Assembly (NCBI GenBank): GCA_013697635.1 | Contig: JACCWM010000081.1 | Span: 1-64,000, forward strand | Direction of reading: 5' to 3' | Origin: Lujinxingiaceae bacterium | Lineage (GTDB): Bacteria > Myxococcota_A > Bradymonadia > Bradymonadales > Bradymonadaceae | Length of the DNA stretch: 64,000 nt | Shown: piece after piece, positions 9,210 to 19,700 of the stretch | Position numbering within the stretch: the first letter of the stretch is position 1 | Layout of the letters: every line of letters starts with the position of its first letter | Notes under the pieces: model-generated | Databases searched by the model: none | Seen by the model: only the letters and a program-made list of their open reading frames with translations | Told to the model about the DNA's origin: nothing | Position numbers and translations under genes: made by a program

Positions 9210-10259
9210 TCAGGGATAAGTGCGGCACAGAGTGTGGCGCAGCAAAAATTGAGCTGACAACAATAAGAGCGCCCAGAACACCAGCGGGCGATAGAGCTCG
9301 CGGTGCTCGACGTTGGAGATGTCTTCGAGACGCGAGCGGTCGTACTCGTCGAGGATCGTTTTCAAATCATCGCGCATCGAGGCGCCATCCTGGGCGCGAA
9401 AGTAGCGGCCGTCGGTGATCTGGGCGATCTCCTCAAGCAGCGCCGGATCGATCGGGAACTCGACTTTGCGATAGCTTGTGCGCCCGGAGAAGATGTCGCG
9501 GCCTACGGGCACCATCGCCAGTCCGTCGCGCCCGACCAGGATCGGGTAGACCACGATGCCAAGCTTTTTGGCCATCTCGGCGGCCTGCTGCGGTGAGATG
9601 TTTCCGCCGCGCCGGTCACCGTCGGTGATCAGGATCAGGATCTTGGTGTCGGCCGTGCTCTCGGCCAGGCCGGCAATCGAGCGGCCCAACGCGTTGCCGA
9701 TGGCCGTGCCGGCCTCGTCGATGTCGGCCAGGCGCAGGTGATCGAGCGACTGGGCGACCATGTTGTGATCGAGGGTGAGCGGAAAGTGCAAAAAGGCCTC
9801 GCGTGCGAAGAGCACGATGCCAATGCGGTCGTGCTCGCGGCTTTTGACGAAGTCGCGAAGCGTCTGCACGGCCGAGTCGAAGCGGTTGACCGGCTCTTTT
9901 CCCAGGCGCTCGAGGCGGCGCACCTCCTGCTCGTCGAGATCGATGGCGCGCATCGAGCCGGACATGTCGAGCGCGACGAAGATGTCGATGCCTTCGACGT
10001 CGACCTCCTCGAATTCGGTGGTCTGGGGGCGTGCCAGGGCGAAGATCACCAGCGCGATCGCCGCCAAGGTCAAGACGTCGAGCAGGGGCATCAAGTAGTG
10101 GCGAAAGCTGCGCGGTTGCGTCTTCAAAAAGCTTGCCTGAGAGAACAAAAAGGTTCCCTGGCGGGCGCGGCGAAAGCGTGGTGCGAAGCGAAAAAATGCC
10201 AGCGCCGGCACGATCAAAAGGGCAACGAGCACCCAGGGATAGGCGAATGCAAAGTTCAT
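9210..10259 (-). CDS. batA: BatA, VWA-domain membrane protein
   Basis: 349 residues. It has two N-terminal membrane segments (about residues 7-23 and 59-76), a VWA domain with an intact MIDAS motif DMSGS (98-102) and the downstream ITDGD strand, and a final membrane segment near the C-terminus. This is the standard BatA layout, with the VWA domain facing the periplasm. The start codon overlaps the upstream stop by 4 bases (ATGA), and the BatB-BatC gene starts 11 bases after its stop, so the three genes are tightly coupled. Confidence 0.93.
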   Translation of the reverse strand: MNFAFAYPWVLVALLIVPALAFFRFAPRFRRARQGTFLFSQASFLKTQPRSFRHYLMPLLDVLTLAAIALVIFALARPQTTEFEEVDVEGIDIFVALDMSGSMRAIDLDEQEVRRLERLGKEPVNRFDSAVQTLRDFVKSREHDRIGIVLFAREAFLHFPLTLDHNMVAQSLDHLRLADIDEAGTAIGNALGRSIAGLAESTADTKILILITDGDRRGGNISPQQAAEMAKKLGIVVYPILVGRDGLAMVPVGRDIFSGRTSYRKVEFPIDPALLEEIAQITDGRYFRAQDGASMRDDLKTILDEYDRSRLEDISNVEHRELYRPLVFWALLLLSAQFLLRHTLCRTYP

Positions 10260-11358
10260 GGGGCTGCCTCCTCCTCGCCGGGCGCGGACGTCAAGGGTTT
10301 GGGCGCGGGTGCAGGCAGGGGCGCCGATTCGGTCGGTCGCGCGCGCGTCAGCTCAACGAGCGCCAGGGCGCGCAAAAGGTGCTCCCGTGCCTGGACATCG
10401 GAGGGGCTCGCGCCACTGAACTTGACGAAGTCGCAGTGGTCGAGCCAGCGCATCACCTCGCCCAGGTCGGTGCCCGAAGGCCAGCGCACATGCTTGAGGC
10501 GTTCGCGAATCTCCGAGATCGTCAGCTCCGTGCCGGGAAAGTTGTAGCGCCGGCCCAGATACTCACGCAAGGTCTCGGACATGCGCACATAATAGATCAT
10601 CACCTCGCCACGCTCGAGCAGTCCGCTGCTCTTGAGCGCGCGCAGTTTCTCCAGGGCGAGCTGGTCTGCGGGGCGTGCGGGCGCGGCAAATTCTTCGACT
10701 TCGCGGCGTCGAAAGGCCATGAAGCCCAGCGCAGCGAGCAGCAGGGCGCCAAGGCCAACTCCGCCGGCCCAGGCCAGCGTATAGTCGTCGACCCAGATCG
10801 CGACCGGCGGCCGCGGCGGCGCAAAATGCGGCTCGGCAATTCCGTCGAGCGCCGAGCGAACCAAGACGGCGATGGCCTCGGTCTTGATCTCGGTGACGCT
10901 CGAATCGGGCGCCATGACACTGAGCGCAAAGGCCGGCAGCTTGGCCTGGCCGGGGCGAAAGATGGCAAACGTCAGGGCAAGCGAGGTGGTCGTCGAGCGC
11001 TCGCCAGGCGTCTCTTGGATGCCCGTATCCAAGAGCTCAAAGCGCGAGCCACCGAAGTCGTCGGGCAGGATCACGCGGCCGCCGCGTGGGTGCTCGACGA
11101 CAAGCTCCACTTGCAGCGGCTGGCCCACGGTGAGATTTGGCGGCGCGTGGAGGGTCTGGCTCTTCAAGAATGCCAAGGCAGCGGCTTCGACCGGAGCTTT
11201 GTCGGCTCTGTCGGCGACGCCGGCCTGCTCGGCCCCCTGGGAGGCCAATTCATCGACTAGCTTGGCCTCTTGCGTTGCCAGTGCTGGCGCGGCCAAGAAC
11301 AAGGTGGCTGCGACGAGCAGCGCCGCTTCGAGCGGCATGTAGGGCCTGGTCCGAATCA

Positions 11359-11362
<4 letters not shown>
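10256..11362 (-). CDS. Bat-operon membrane protein (DUF4381-like position)
   Basis: 368 residues. A signal peptide (about residues 1-29, ending ALAT) leads to a periplasmic beta-rich domain. One membrane segment lies at about 198-217. A cytoplasmic helical domain then carries an LREYLGRRYNFPGTELT segment and ends in a Pro/Ala/Glu-rich tail. Proteins with this layout sit between DUF58 and BatA genes in MoxR-Bat operons. It overlaps both neighbours by 4 bases (ATGA), consistent with translational coupling. I recognise the family by position and topology rather than by a catalytic motif. Confidence 0.75.
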
Positions 11363-12234
<872 letters not shown>

Positions 12235-12243
12235 GGCTGGCTC

Positions 12244-13236
12244 TCAAGGCACGTCGATGGTCTCGAGGAGCTGCTTGATCACGCGCTCCGAGGTGTAGTC
12301 GTCGGCTTCGGCCTCGTAGGTCACGATCACGCGGTGGCGAAGCACGTCGTAGGCCACCGACTTGATGTCCTCGGGTGTGACGTAGCCGCGCCGATTGATG
12401 TAGGCGTGGGCGCGGGCAGCGAGGTTGAGATAGATCGTGGCGCGCGGGCTGGCGCCAAACTCGATGTAGTCGCGCAGGCTGCGCATGCCAAACTGCTCGG
12501 GGGTGCGCGTGGCAATAATGATGTCGACGATGTAGTCCTTGAGCTTCTCGTCGAGGTAGACGCTGCGCACGGCCTTTTGGGCCTCGAGGATATCGTCGCG
12601 CGTGACCACGGGCTGGAGCTTGGGCAGCGAGGGCTGCTCGGTGATCAAATCCATGATCTGGCGCTCTTCGGCGCGCGTGGGGTAGTCGACGCGAATCATC
12701 AGCATGAAGCGGTCGATCTGGGCCTCGGGAAGCGGGTAGGTGCCCTCTTGCTCGATGGGATTTTGCGTGGCGAGCACCAAAAAGGGCTCGGTGAGCGGAT
12801 AGCTCGTGTCGCCAATGGTGACCTGGTGCTCCTGCATCGCCTCGAGCAGGGCCGACTGCACCTTGGCCGGAGCGCGGTTGATCTCGTCGGCCAACAAGAT
12901 GTTGGTAAAAACCGGGCCCTTTCGGGGCACGAAATTGCGCGTTTGCTGATCGAAGATCATCGTGCCGATCAGATCGGCCGGCAGCAGATCGGGGGTGAAC
13001 TGGATGCGCTGAAAAGCGCTGTCGATGCAGCAGGCGAGCGACTTGACCGTGAGCGTCTTGGCCAGGCCGGGTACGCCCTCGAGCAGCACGTGGCCGCCGG
13101 TCAACATGCCGATGAGCAGTCGGTCGATCATGTATTGCTGGCCGACGACGACCTTTTTGAGCTCATCGCTGATGCGCTCGACAAAGGCGCTTTGCTCGTG
13201 AATCTCTTCGTTTAAGCGGGCAACTTCAGTATCCAT
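12244..13236 (-). CDS. MoxR-family AAA+ ATPase
   Basis: 330 residues, the usual MoxR length. Walker A is LEGVPGLAKT (about residues 52-61) and Walker B is LLADEINRAP near residue 115, with the sensor segment LATQNPIEQEGTYPLPEAQ and the arginine-bearing DRFML region. MoxR ATPases act as chaperones for VWA proteins, here presumably DUF58, BatA and BatB encoded immediately downstream. The gap to the upstream RNase H gene is only 39 bases, so the operon may start with that gene. Confidence 0.95.
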   Translation of the reverse strand: MDTEVARLNEEIHEQSAFVERISDELKKVVVGQQYMIDRLLIGMLTGGHVLLEGVPGLAKTLTVKSLACCIDSAFQRIQFTPDLLPADLIGTMIFDQQTRNFVPRKGPVFTNILLADEINRAPAKVQSALLEAMQEHQVTIGDTSYPLTEPFLVLATQNPIEQEGTYPLPEAQIDRFMLMIRVDYPTRAEERQIMDLITEQPSLPKLQPVVTRDDILEAQKAVRSVYLDEKLKDYIVDIIIATRTPEQFGMRSLRDYIEFGASPRATIYLNLAARAHAYINRRGYVTPEDIKSVAYDVLRHRVIVTYEAEADDYTSERVIKQLLETIDVP

Positions 13237-13275
13237 CTTCTACCTCTCTTCCAAGTGCAGTGATGCATTACAAAA

Positions 13276-14010
13276 CTACTTGATGGCGCTTGTGGCCAGA
13301 TAATCGGCGCGCTCGTTCAAGGGGTGACCGGCGTGGCCCTTGACCTTGATCAATACGAGGTCGTCAAAGTCAGCCAGCACGGCCTTGGTCTCTTTGATCA
13401 GCTCCTGGTTGGCCTTGGCCTTCCAGTTTTTGGTTAACACCCCGATGCAATAGGTGCTGTCCGTGTACAGGCGCACCGGGCGGCCCTTGTCCTCGACGTT
13501 CTCCAGGGCCACTTTGATGGCCATCAGCTCGCCGATGTTGTTGGTCCCGATACCCAGGTGTTGCTTGATCTCCATGTAGGAGTCCCCGTCGCGTAGCACC
13601 ACCCCATAGCCGCAGGGGCCGGGATTTCCTGAACAGGCGCCATCGGTGTAGATCTCGACGATGCCGTCTGCTGGCACGGCCACCTCGATGAGCTCGGCGG
13701 GCACCTCGGTCGAGATGCGCTTTGGGCCCCAGGTGGCTTGCTCGCTAGAAGAAATGGGAGGGCTGGCGCTTTTTGTTCCCTTGGGCGACGGTTTTTTTGC
13801 CGCCGATGGGCTCTTGCCAGTGGACGCTGGCCCGGCCGGGGCGGCGTCCTCGGTCTCGCTGAGATTTCGCGGGTTGGCGCTGTAGGTCTTGGCCGTCTCC
13901 GAGTCCTGGTAGCGCATCGCGACCAGTCCCTTCTCGAGCACCGGCTGGCCGGCGTCATCGACCTTGATCCAGACTTGCTTTCCCTTGAAGTAGCGCGATG
14001 ACCAGGACAC
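13276..14010 (-). CDS. rnhA: Ribonuclease HI with an unusual N-terminal extension
   Basis: 244 residues from the GTG at 14010. The C-terminal 135 residues form an RNase HI domain with the complete active site, Asp123 (TDGACSGNPGP), Glu161 (NIGELMA), Asp184 (YTDST) and Asp236 (NERADYL), plus the catalytic-loop His226. It degrades RNA in RNA-DNA hybrids. About 110 residues precede it: a small basic domain beginning SWSSRYFKGKQVWIKV and a Lys/Ser/Pro-rich linker. This does not look like the usual viroplasmin-type hybrid-binding domain. GTG 14010 has AGG seven bases upstream; a TTG at 14052 lacks a ribosome binding site. Confidence 0.88.
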   Translation of the reverse strand: MSWSSRYFKGKQVWIKVDDAGQPVLEKGLVAMRYQDSETAKTYSANPRNLSETEDAAPAGPASTGKSPSAAKKPSPKGTKSASPPISSSEQATWGPKRISTEVPAELIEVAVPADGIVEIYTDGACSGNPGPCGYGVVLRDGDSYMEIKQHLGIGTNNIGELMAIKVALENVEDKGRPVRLYTDSTYCIGVLTKNWKAKANQELIKETKAVLADFDDLVLIKVKGHAGHPLNERADYLATSAIK

Positions 14011-14252
14011 GGCATACCTGCGTGGTGGGAGTCGGGTGGAGCGGGCGTTCAAGCCAGCGGGCGGCGACGAGGCTTGTGTACAACGTTTGAACTATCCTTG
14101 CCAGTGGGGAGTGGCGGCGAGGTCTTTGGACCCCCCTGCGGGCGATTTGGCGTGACAGTTTGGCACGGTTTTGGGTGTGGCCAGCGGCCCAAATACCCGG
14201 TCTTTGCGTCTAAATTGGGTATTTTCGTCCATTCTTGAGCTTTGTGGCACGG

Positions 14253-14268
14253 TGGCACTCTCGTTGCA
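14253..14268 (+). promoter_or_regulatory. Sigma-54 (-24/-12) promoter of the Flp-type pilin
   Basis: TGGCACTCTCGTTGCA matches the sigma-54 consensus TGGCAC-N5-TTGCA at every fixed base, with GG at 14254-14255 and GC at 14266-14267 in the required 10-base spacing. The pilin start lies 134 bases downstream. The roughly 390 bases between RNase H and the pilin hold no other gene that I can support, which leaves room for an upstream activator site. Confidence 0.85.
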
Positions 14269-14401
14269 GTCACATGTAGGGCAAGGGAGCACACTTGGCT
14301 TCATGCACTTACCAGACAGGCAACACAGCACGACCAGCACAGAGATAGTTTACGCCGACTCGCAGCGCCTCACTCATCCGCGCTGAACTTGGAGCAAGCT
14401 C

Positions 14402-14587
14402 ATGAACCTCATCGAACTTTGCAAGTCCTACCACCAAGACGAATCCGGCGCGACGTCGACCGAGTACCTGATCCTTTTGATCCTGATCGCCTGCTTCATC
14501 ATTATGGTGGTCAAGAAGTACGGCGATACGCTGGGCAAGAAGTACCGCTCGGCCGATGAGCTCGTGCGCAAGGAAGTGACCTTCTGA
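14402..14587 (+). CDS. Flp-type (type IVb) pilin-like protein
   Basis: 61 residues. After a short leader comes a prepilin-peptidase site ending in Gly16, followed by ATSTEY, which puts the conserved Glu and Tyr at mature positions 5 and 6, and a 20-residue hydrophobic helix, the hallmark of Flp pilins. The C-terminus is short and charged. GGAG lies seven bases before the ATG. Flp pilins polymerise into tight-adherence pili, but no Tad secretion genes are in this window, so it is an orphan here. A sigma-54 promoter lies upstream. Confidence 0.85.
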   Translation: MNLIELCKSYHQDESGATSTEYLILLILIACFIIMVVKKYGDTLGKKYRSADELVRKEVTF

Positions 14588-14811
14588 GTCGGCTTGGTTT
14601 TTTTGCACCTTGCGAGCCTTGACCGCCTACAGGCGTCGGCTCTGCCCGCCATCCTGCCCGCCGCCAGGCTTGCCGGTCTCTTTGGAGGCCGCGCGCGCGC
14701 CTTTGCCTCCTCTTTGTCTTTGCCGGTTGTGGCCGTTTGCGCCCGAGGTGCTTAGTCTAAGCGGTGTGCAAGAGCGGCCGACGAGGTCGCCCGGCCCGAC
14801 CCCCAGGGGCG
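14588..14811. other. Intergenic region without a gene
   Basis: Between the pilin stop and the hisZ promoter I see no ORF with coding character. A run of seven T follows the pilin stop by about 10 bases, but only a weak stem precedes it, so a terminator is not proven. Confidence 0.5.
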
Positions 14812-14840
14812 TTGACAGCCCCGGTTCAACCATCTACAAC
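14812..14840 (+). promoter_or_regulatory. Sigma-70-type promoter before hisZ
   Basis: TTGACA (14812-14817) is separated by exactly 17 bases from TACAAC (14835-14840), a perfect -35 and a 4/6 -10 element. The expected start site is about 44 bases before the hisZ GTG. A CCCGGTT/AACCGGG inverted repeat (14820-14826 and 14838-14844) overlaps the promoter and could be an operator. Confidence 0.6.
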
Positions 14841-14890
14841 CGGGCCACCTGGGGTCCCAAGGTTTTTTCCAAAGCGTATTGAAGGACATC

Positions 14891-16015
14891 GTGCTCGATC
14901 ATCAATTTGTCACGCCAGCGCTCGACCGCTCGGTTAGTTTGCGCCGCCAGATCACCACGCAGGCCATGCAAATCTTTGCCGGCTGGGGCTATCGCGAGAT
15001 CCAGATCCCGTTGCTCGAGCACTTCGACTCGCTCAAGAGCGGCCTCGACGAGGATCAGATCGCGCGCAGCTTTCGCTTTGTCGATCGGGCGGGCAACCTG
15101 ATGGTGCTTCGCCCCGATGTCACGCCGGCCGTGGCCAAGACCTATGCCTACCAGCTTCGCAGTGCGCCCTTGCCGCTGCGCGTGAGTTATTCGAACAAGG
15201 TGGTTCGCATAGAGCGTGCTTTTGTCGGCGCTCAGCTCGAGAGCTACCAGGTGGGCCTCGAGCTGATCGGCGCCGAGGGCCTGGTCGCCGATGTTGAGGT
15301 GCTGCTGATCGTGCTCGAGTTGCTCGAGCGCCTGGGGCTCAAGCGCTTCCAGATCAATTTAGCGGACCACAAGGCGGCAAGCCTGCTCTTGAGTGCGACG
15401 GGCGCCCCCAGCCGCTTTCGCGACGACGTCGAAGACGCCATTTTGGCGCGCGATCCCGACGAAGTGCGCTCGATCCTCAATGGGCTGGGCACCCGAACGC
15501 CGATCGTCGAGGCGATCGCGGTGATGGCAAGCCTGGAGGGCGGGCTGCAAAAGATCGATCTGATTGAGCGTCTCTTGCCCAACGAAGTCGCGCTCAAAAA
15601 GCGCCTCGATTATTTACGCAAGCTCGAGCAGGCCATGGCCGATCTTGGCTACGGCGAACAGGTGCGCGTCGATCTGGGCGAGATCGATGGCCCCGGCTAT
15701 TATACCGGCATCGGCTTTAGCGTGGTGGCCGAGGGAGCCGGGCGAAGGCTCGCGCGTGGCGGCCGCTACGACGAGCTCATCGGCCTGTTCGGCCAGTCCA
15801 CCGCAGCCGTGGGCTTCTCATTCTCACTGGAGGCGGTCGTCGAGCTGCTTCATCCGCAGGCGGGATCATCGGCAAGTCGTCGACAGCCGGGCGACGCGGT
15901 CTCGATTGATCCCAAAGATCCGGTGGCCGGGCTTCGCATCGCCCTGGAGCGTCGACGCCAGAACTTGCCCACGCGTGTGGTCGTGCAATCGGGAGACAAA
16001 CGTGACAAGCCGTGA
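14891..16015 (+). CDS. hisZ: HisZ, regulatory subunit of ATP phosphoribosyltransferase
   Basis: 374 residues related to class II histidyl-tRNA synthetase catalytic cores, without the anticodon-binding domain. Recognisable parts are the motif-2-like LRPDVTPAVAKTYA and YSNKVVRIERA segments and the C-terminal GxGRYDELIGLFG-like block. HisZ activates the short form of HisG in the first step of histidine synthesis. The GTG at 14891 has GAAGGA five bases upstream and is preferred to the TTG at 14879, which lies inside that ribosome binding site. Its end overlaps the HisG-like gene by 14 bases. Confidence 0.85.
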   Translation: MLDHQFVTPALDRSVSLRRQITTQAMQIFAGWGYREIQIPLLEHFDSLKSGLDEDQIARSFRFVDRAGNLMVLRPDVTPAVAKTYAYQLRSAPLPLRVSYSNKVVRIERAFVGAQLESYQVGLELIGAEGLVADVEVLLIVLELLERLGLKRFQINLADHKAASLLLSATGAPSRFRDDVEDAILARDPDEVRSILNGLGTRTPIVEAIAVMASLEGGLQKIDLIERLLPNEVALKKRLDYLRKLEQAMADLGYGEQVRVDLGEIDGPGYYTGIGFSVVAEGAGRRLARGGRYDELIGLFGQSTAAVGFSFSLEAVVELLHPQAGSSASRRQPGDAVSIDPKDPVAGLRIALERRRQNLPTRVVVQSGDKRDKP

Positions 16016-16769
16016 CCGCCTGCGAATCGCCCTACCCAAGTGTGCGGAGCTGCCGGCCATCTGCGAGCAGTTTCGGGCCTGCGGATTCCCCGTGCCCGAT
16101 CTGAGCACGGCCGGACTGCACTTGATCAAGGATCCGATCAACTGTGGCTTCGACTTCGAGATTTTCCGCCTGGCTGCCCCCGACGTCGGCACCTATGTCG
16201 AGCACGCGATTAGCCACGTCGGCATCATGGGCACTGACCTGCTTCGCGAGAGCGATGCCGAGGTCTGGCGTCCGCTGACGTTTCCTTACGGCAAGTATCC
16301 GCTGGTCTTCGCCGCGCCCCGCGGCGAGTCGATCGCCAGCCTCTCTGCGCGCCCCCAGATCCGCATCGCCACGCCTTATCCGCGCTACACCCGTGAGCTC
16401 TTTGCCCACCGTGGACTCGCTGCCGAGATCGTGGCCGTCTCCGACAGCACCACGGCCTGTCTGCTCGGTCTGGCCGACGGCTATGTCGACCGGCTCACCG
16501 ACCCGCAGTCGCTGCTCGACCACGATTTTCGCGTCGTCGAGTTGCTCGGCTACACCCGTCTCAAGCTCATCGTCAACCGGGCCTGCTGGGCTCGCCGCCG
16601 CATCGCGATTCAGCTGCTCGTGCAACGCCTCGAGCTGCATCAGCCTCTGCCGCCGGCCGAGATCTTCATCCCCTTCGATGACGAGGATGATCTACAACTG
16701 GTGCGCCCCTGGGAAGGTGAGAGTGAGGCCAGCGAGGGCAGTGACGAGGCCGAAGACTCGGTAGGTTGA
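16002..16769 (+). CDS. hisG: HisG-like protein (short form) with degraded PRPP signature
   Basis: 255 residues in the size range of short-form ATP phosphoribosyltransferase. The overall HisG pattern is present: RIALPK at the N-terminus, GIMGTDLL, RIATPYPRYTRELFAHRG and LKLIVNRA. However, the PRPP-binding signature, normally D-[LIV]-x2-[ST]-G-x-[ST]-[LM], reads D163-R-L-T-D-P-Q-S-L, so the invariant [ST]-G is replaced by Asp-Pro (167-168). The N-terminal LPKGRL is LPKCAEL. GTG 16002 has GGGAG seven bases upstream. No other his genes are nearby. It may be a weak or non-catalytic HisG or a paralogue with another role. Confidence 0.7.
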   Translation: MTSRDRLRIALPKCAELPAICEQFRACGFPVPDLSTAGLHLIKDPINCGFDFEIFRLAAPDVGTYVEHAISHVGIMGTDLLRESDAEVWRPLTFPYGKYPLVFAAPRGESIASLSARPQIRIATPYPRYTRELFAHRGLAAEIVAVSDSTTACLLGLADGYVDRLTDPQSLLDHDFRVVELLGYTRLKLIVNRACWARRRIAIQLLVQRLELHQPLPPAEIFIPFDDEDDLQLVRPWEGESEASEGSDEAEDSVG

Positions 16770-16789
16770 ATCGGCATTGCGCCGAACGG

Positions 16790-19700
16790 CTATTCGACGC
16801 GTTCCATGAAGATACGCAACCAGATCGCCTCGTTGTGGCGGCCTTGCAACTCGAGCAGGTCGGCCAGGTGGCTGTAGAGCTCGGCCAACTCGTAGGGTGC
16901 GCCCGATGAGGAGCGAAGCGCGCGGCGCACTTCGGCCTCGGCTTTGACGTAGTTGCCCTGGCGGTAGTAGAGCCAGCCCAGCGTGTCGATGAAGCTGGGG
17001 CTGCGCTCGCGCGAGCCGGCGATGGCGCGGCGCACCATGTCGAGGCCGAGCTCAATGTTGTGGTCGGTGGTCGAGTACACGTAGGCCAGGTTGTTGAGGT
17101 AGGTGGCGTGGGCGCTGTCGAGTGGGCCGCGCACCTGCTCCTGGGCGATCAGGGATTCATAGACGGCGTAGGCTTGTTGGGGGTGGCCGGAGTGCTCAAA
17201 GAGCGTGGGCAGGGTCATGGTGACGTCACTGTGGATTGAGCCCGTCAGACCGGCCGCCAGTCGCGGGTAGTGCTGCTCGAGAAAGGAAGCGCCGTAAGCG
17301 GCGCGCCCTGGCGCGATAAAGGTTGCGAGGGTGAGTCGGTAGGGCTGGGTGACGTGTATGTCGTGCACCGGGGTGCGAGCCAGGCGAGCGAGATACTCGT
17401 TGGCGAGCGAGGCCTCGTTGGCGCTAAACGCCGCGCGAGCGATGCGATAGTAGGAGAACTGGCGGCCCAGACCCTGGGACTCGACGCGGTCGAGATCGGC
17501 GCGCGCGGCGTCGACCTGGCCGGTGGCAAGCAGCGAAATGCCGCGAATAAGGTACGGCTCGGGGCGCTGCGGGTGGGCATCGATGGCCAGCTGGGCAAAT
17601 TCCAGCGCCTGGCCGTAATGCTCGCCGTCGATCAGCAGCTTGCCCAGATCGATGGCGGCGATCGCCGGATCGGAGCTCATGGCGATGTATTGTTGAAAGT
17701 GGGTGGCCGCATCCTCGTCAAATCCAAGCTTGATGTTGGCCAGACCCAGGTGGCGATGGCTGTGGCGCGTGAGCTTTTCGACCGGGATCTGGGGGGCGAG
17801 AAAGCGCGCGGCCTCCACATACAGGCGGCCCAAGACGAGTTGGTCGAGCACGTATTCGACCGTGCGCGGTTGAAAGGCCGTGTCTTGGAGCAGTTCGAGA
17901 ATCAGGGCGCGGCCGGCCTCGACATCACCCGTGCCAAAACGCAGGTTCACCTCGTTCATGCGCATCTCGAGCATGGCGCCAAAGCCCTCACGCACGGGCA
18001 TGAGCAGCGGCTCGATGAGTTCGGGCTCGAGATGAGAGCGCGACAGCGCCGCCATGCCCTCGACGGTGGTCGCCGGAGCCTCGGCTACCTGCCAATACAT
18101 GCTCGAGAGGCGAGCGACGGCTTCTTGGTCGCCGTTGTTGCGGGCCGCAGAGAGGGCACGCAAGATATTGGTCTCGGTGGGAACGGCGCGCGCGCTTTGA
18201 TCGCGAAGTGCGGCCGCGCCCTGGTCATAGCCCAGGCGCGCGAGTTGGTCGGCGGCGATACCACGGGCCAGTTGTTTGTCGGCGGCCTGGGCGACGAACG
18301 ACTCGACGAGCTTGTCGACTCTCTCGTCCTGGCCGCTTGCACGCGCGTTGGAGAGCATGACCTCGATGGCGTTTCGGGAGACGGCGAAGTCGGCCGAGAC
18401 GAGCAGCGGTCGGGCGATCTCGTTGGCGTGGGCATAGTGGCCGTGGATGTTGAGCATGCGTGCAAGGTTGAGGCGCTCGAGCGCGCCGCTTTGAGCACCA
18501 CCGGCGCGCTCGAGTGCCTGCCGTAGCTGGCCATCGGCGTCGGGATCGGAGGAGAGCATGCTCAAGCGCAAGGACAGATCGCGCAGGCGATCGTGGGTGC
18601 GCACGGTCTCGGGCAGATCGGCGATGAATGCCTCGACCTCGGCGACAAAGCCGCGCGCAGCGATGGCTTCCAGGCTTGCCTGCACGACCTCGACGGAGCT
18701 GTCGGCATGGGCATCGCCAAACCAGATGACGCTACGCTCGGCGTTGTCGGCGAGCATCCAGGGGCCCTCGCGAAGCAGCGCGATGGCCGCCTCCGGGTCA
18801 TTGTGAGCGTCGATCGTGTAGTGCATCAACATGGGCGCGGCCGCCGAGGCAAAGCGCTCCTGGGTGACGAGGTGGCGCAACAGGCCGATGAAGCGCTCGT
18901 GCTCGCCCAAGAATTCAAAGCGCAAGGCGAGCAGCCGCAGGTCCATGGCCGTCGCCGGCGTGCCCTGGGCGTCGGTGCGCGGGCGCGAGAGGTGCTGTTG
19001 GAACCAGGACAGGGCCTGGGCGTGATCGCCCATGAGCATGTAGCTGTGGGCGAGCAGGGGAATGAGCGGGGTGTGGCCCAGGTCGATCGCGTGGCGAAGA
19101 AACAAGACGCCGCGCTCGAGCTCGCCCTCGCGCACCAGGAATTCGCCAAGCGTGCCCATGAACTGCAGATCGGGAATGCGAGGGGGATCGAGCAGGGGGC
19201 GTGCGGCTTCGAGCAGGCGATCGATGCCGCCAAGGCGGGTGAACAGGCCGGCATGGGTGAGCAACACCTGGGCTGCCATGTCCTGATCGCCGACGACGAG
19301 TTCGTTCTCGATGACGGCGACGGCTTGCTCGACGTGACCGTGGCGCTCGAGCGCGCTGATCAGCTGGGCAAGCTCCATACCATCGGCGCGAAGCCTGGCG
19401 ATCGCCTGCTCGACGCGCGCGGGATCGGAGGCGGTGAGTTCATCCTCGGCGATGTGCCCCATGAAAAGCGAGCGCTCGAAGGGGTTGGTGGACAGGGCTC
19501 TTCGCGATGCTTCGAGGGCCTCGTTGAAGCGGCCCGTCTCGCTCATCGACTCGACGAGCGCCGACCAGATGCTGGAGCGCAGCGTCGGCTCCGCGGCAGT
19601 TGCAGCGAGTTCGATGTCGGCTGTGCCGCCTTCGATATCACCGGTGCGAATGCGCAGTCGACCGCGTTGCAGGCGGCCTTCGCCGTGATCGGCGGCGAGC

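Noticed and set aside
14245-14262. Second TGGCAC as an additional sigma-54 promoter
   Set aside because: The -12 GC is missing at the correct spacing; the same holds for TGGCACG near 14158.
15564-16769. 401-residue form of the HisG-like protein
   Set aside because: The extra N-terminal 146 codons overlap hisZ in another frame; GTG 16002 has a ribosome binding site.
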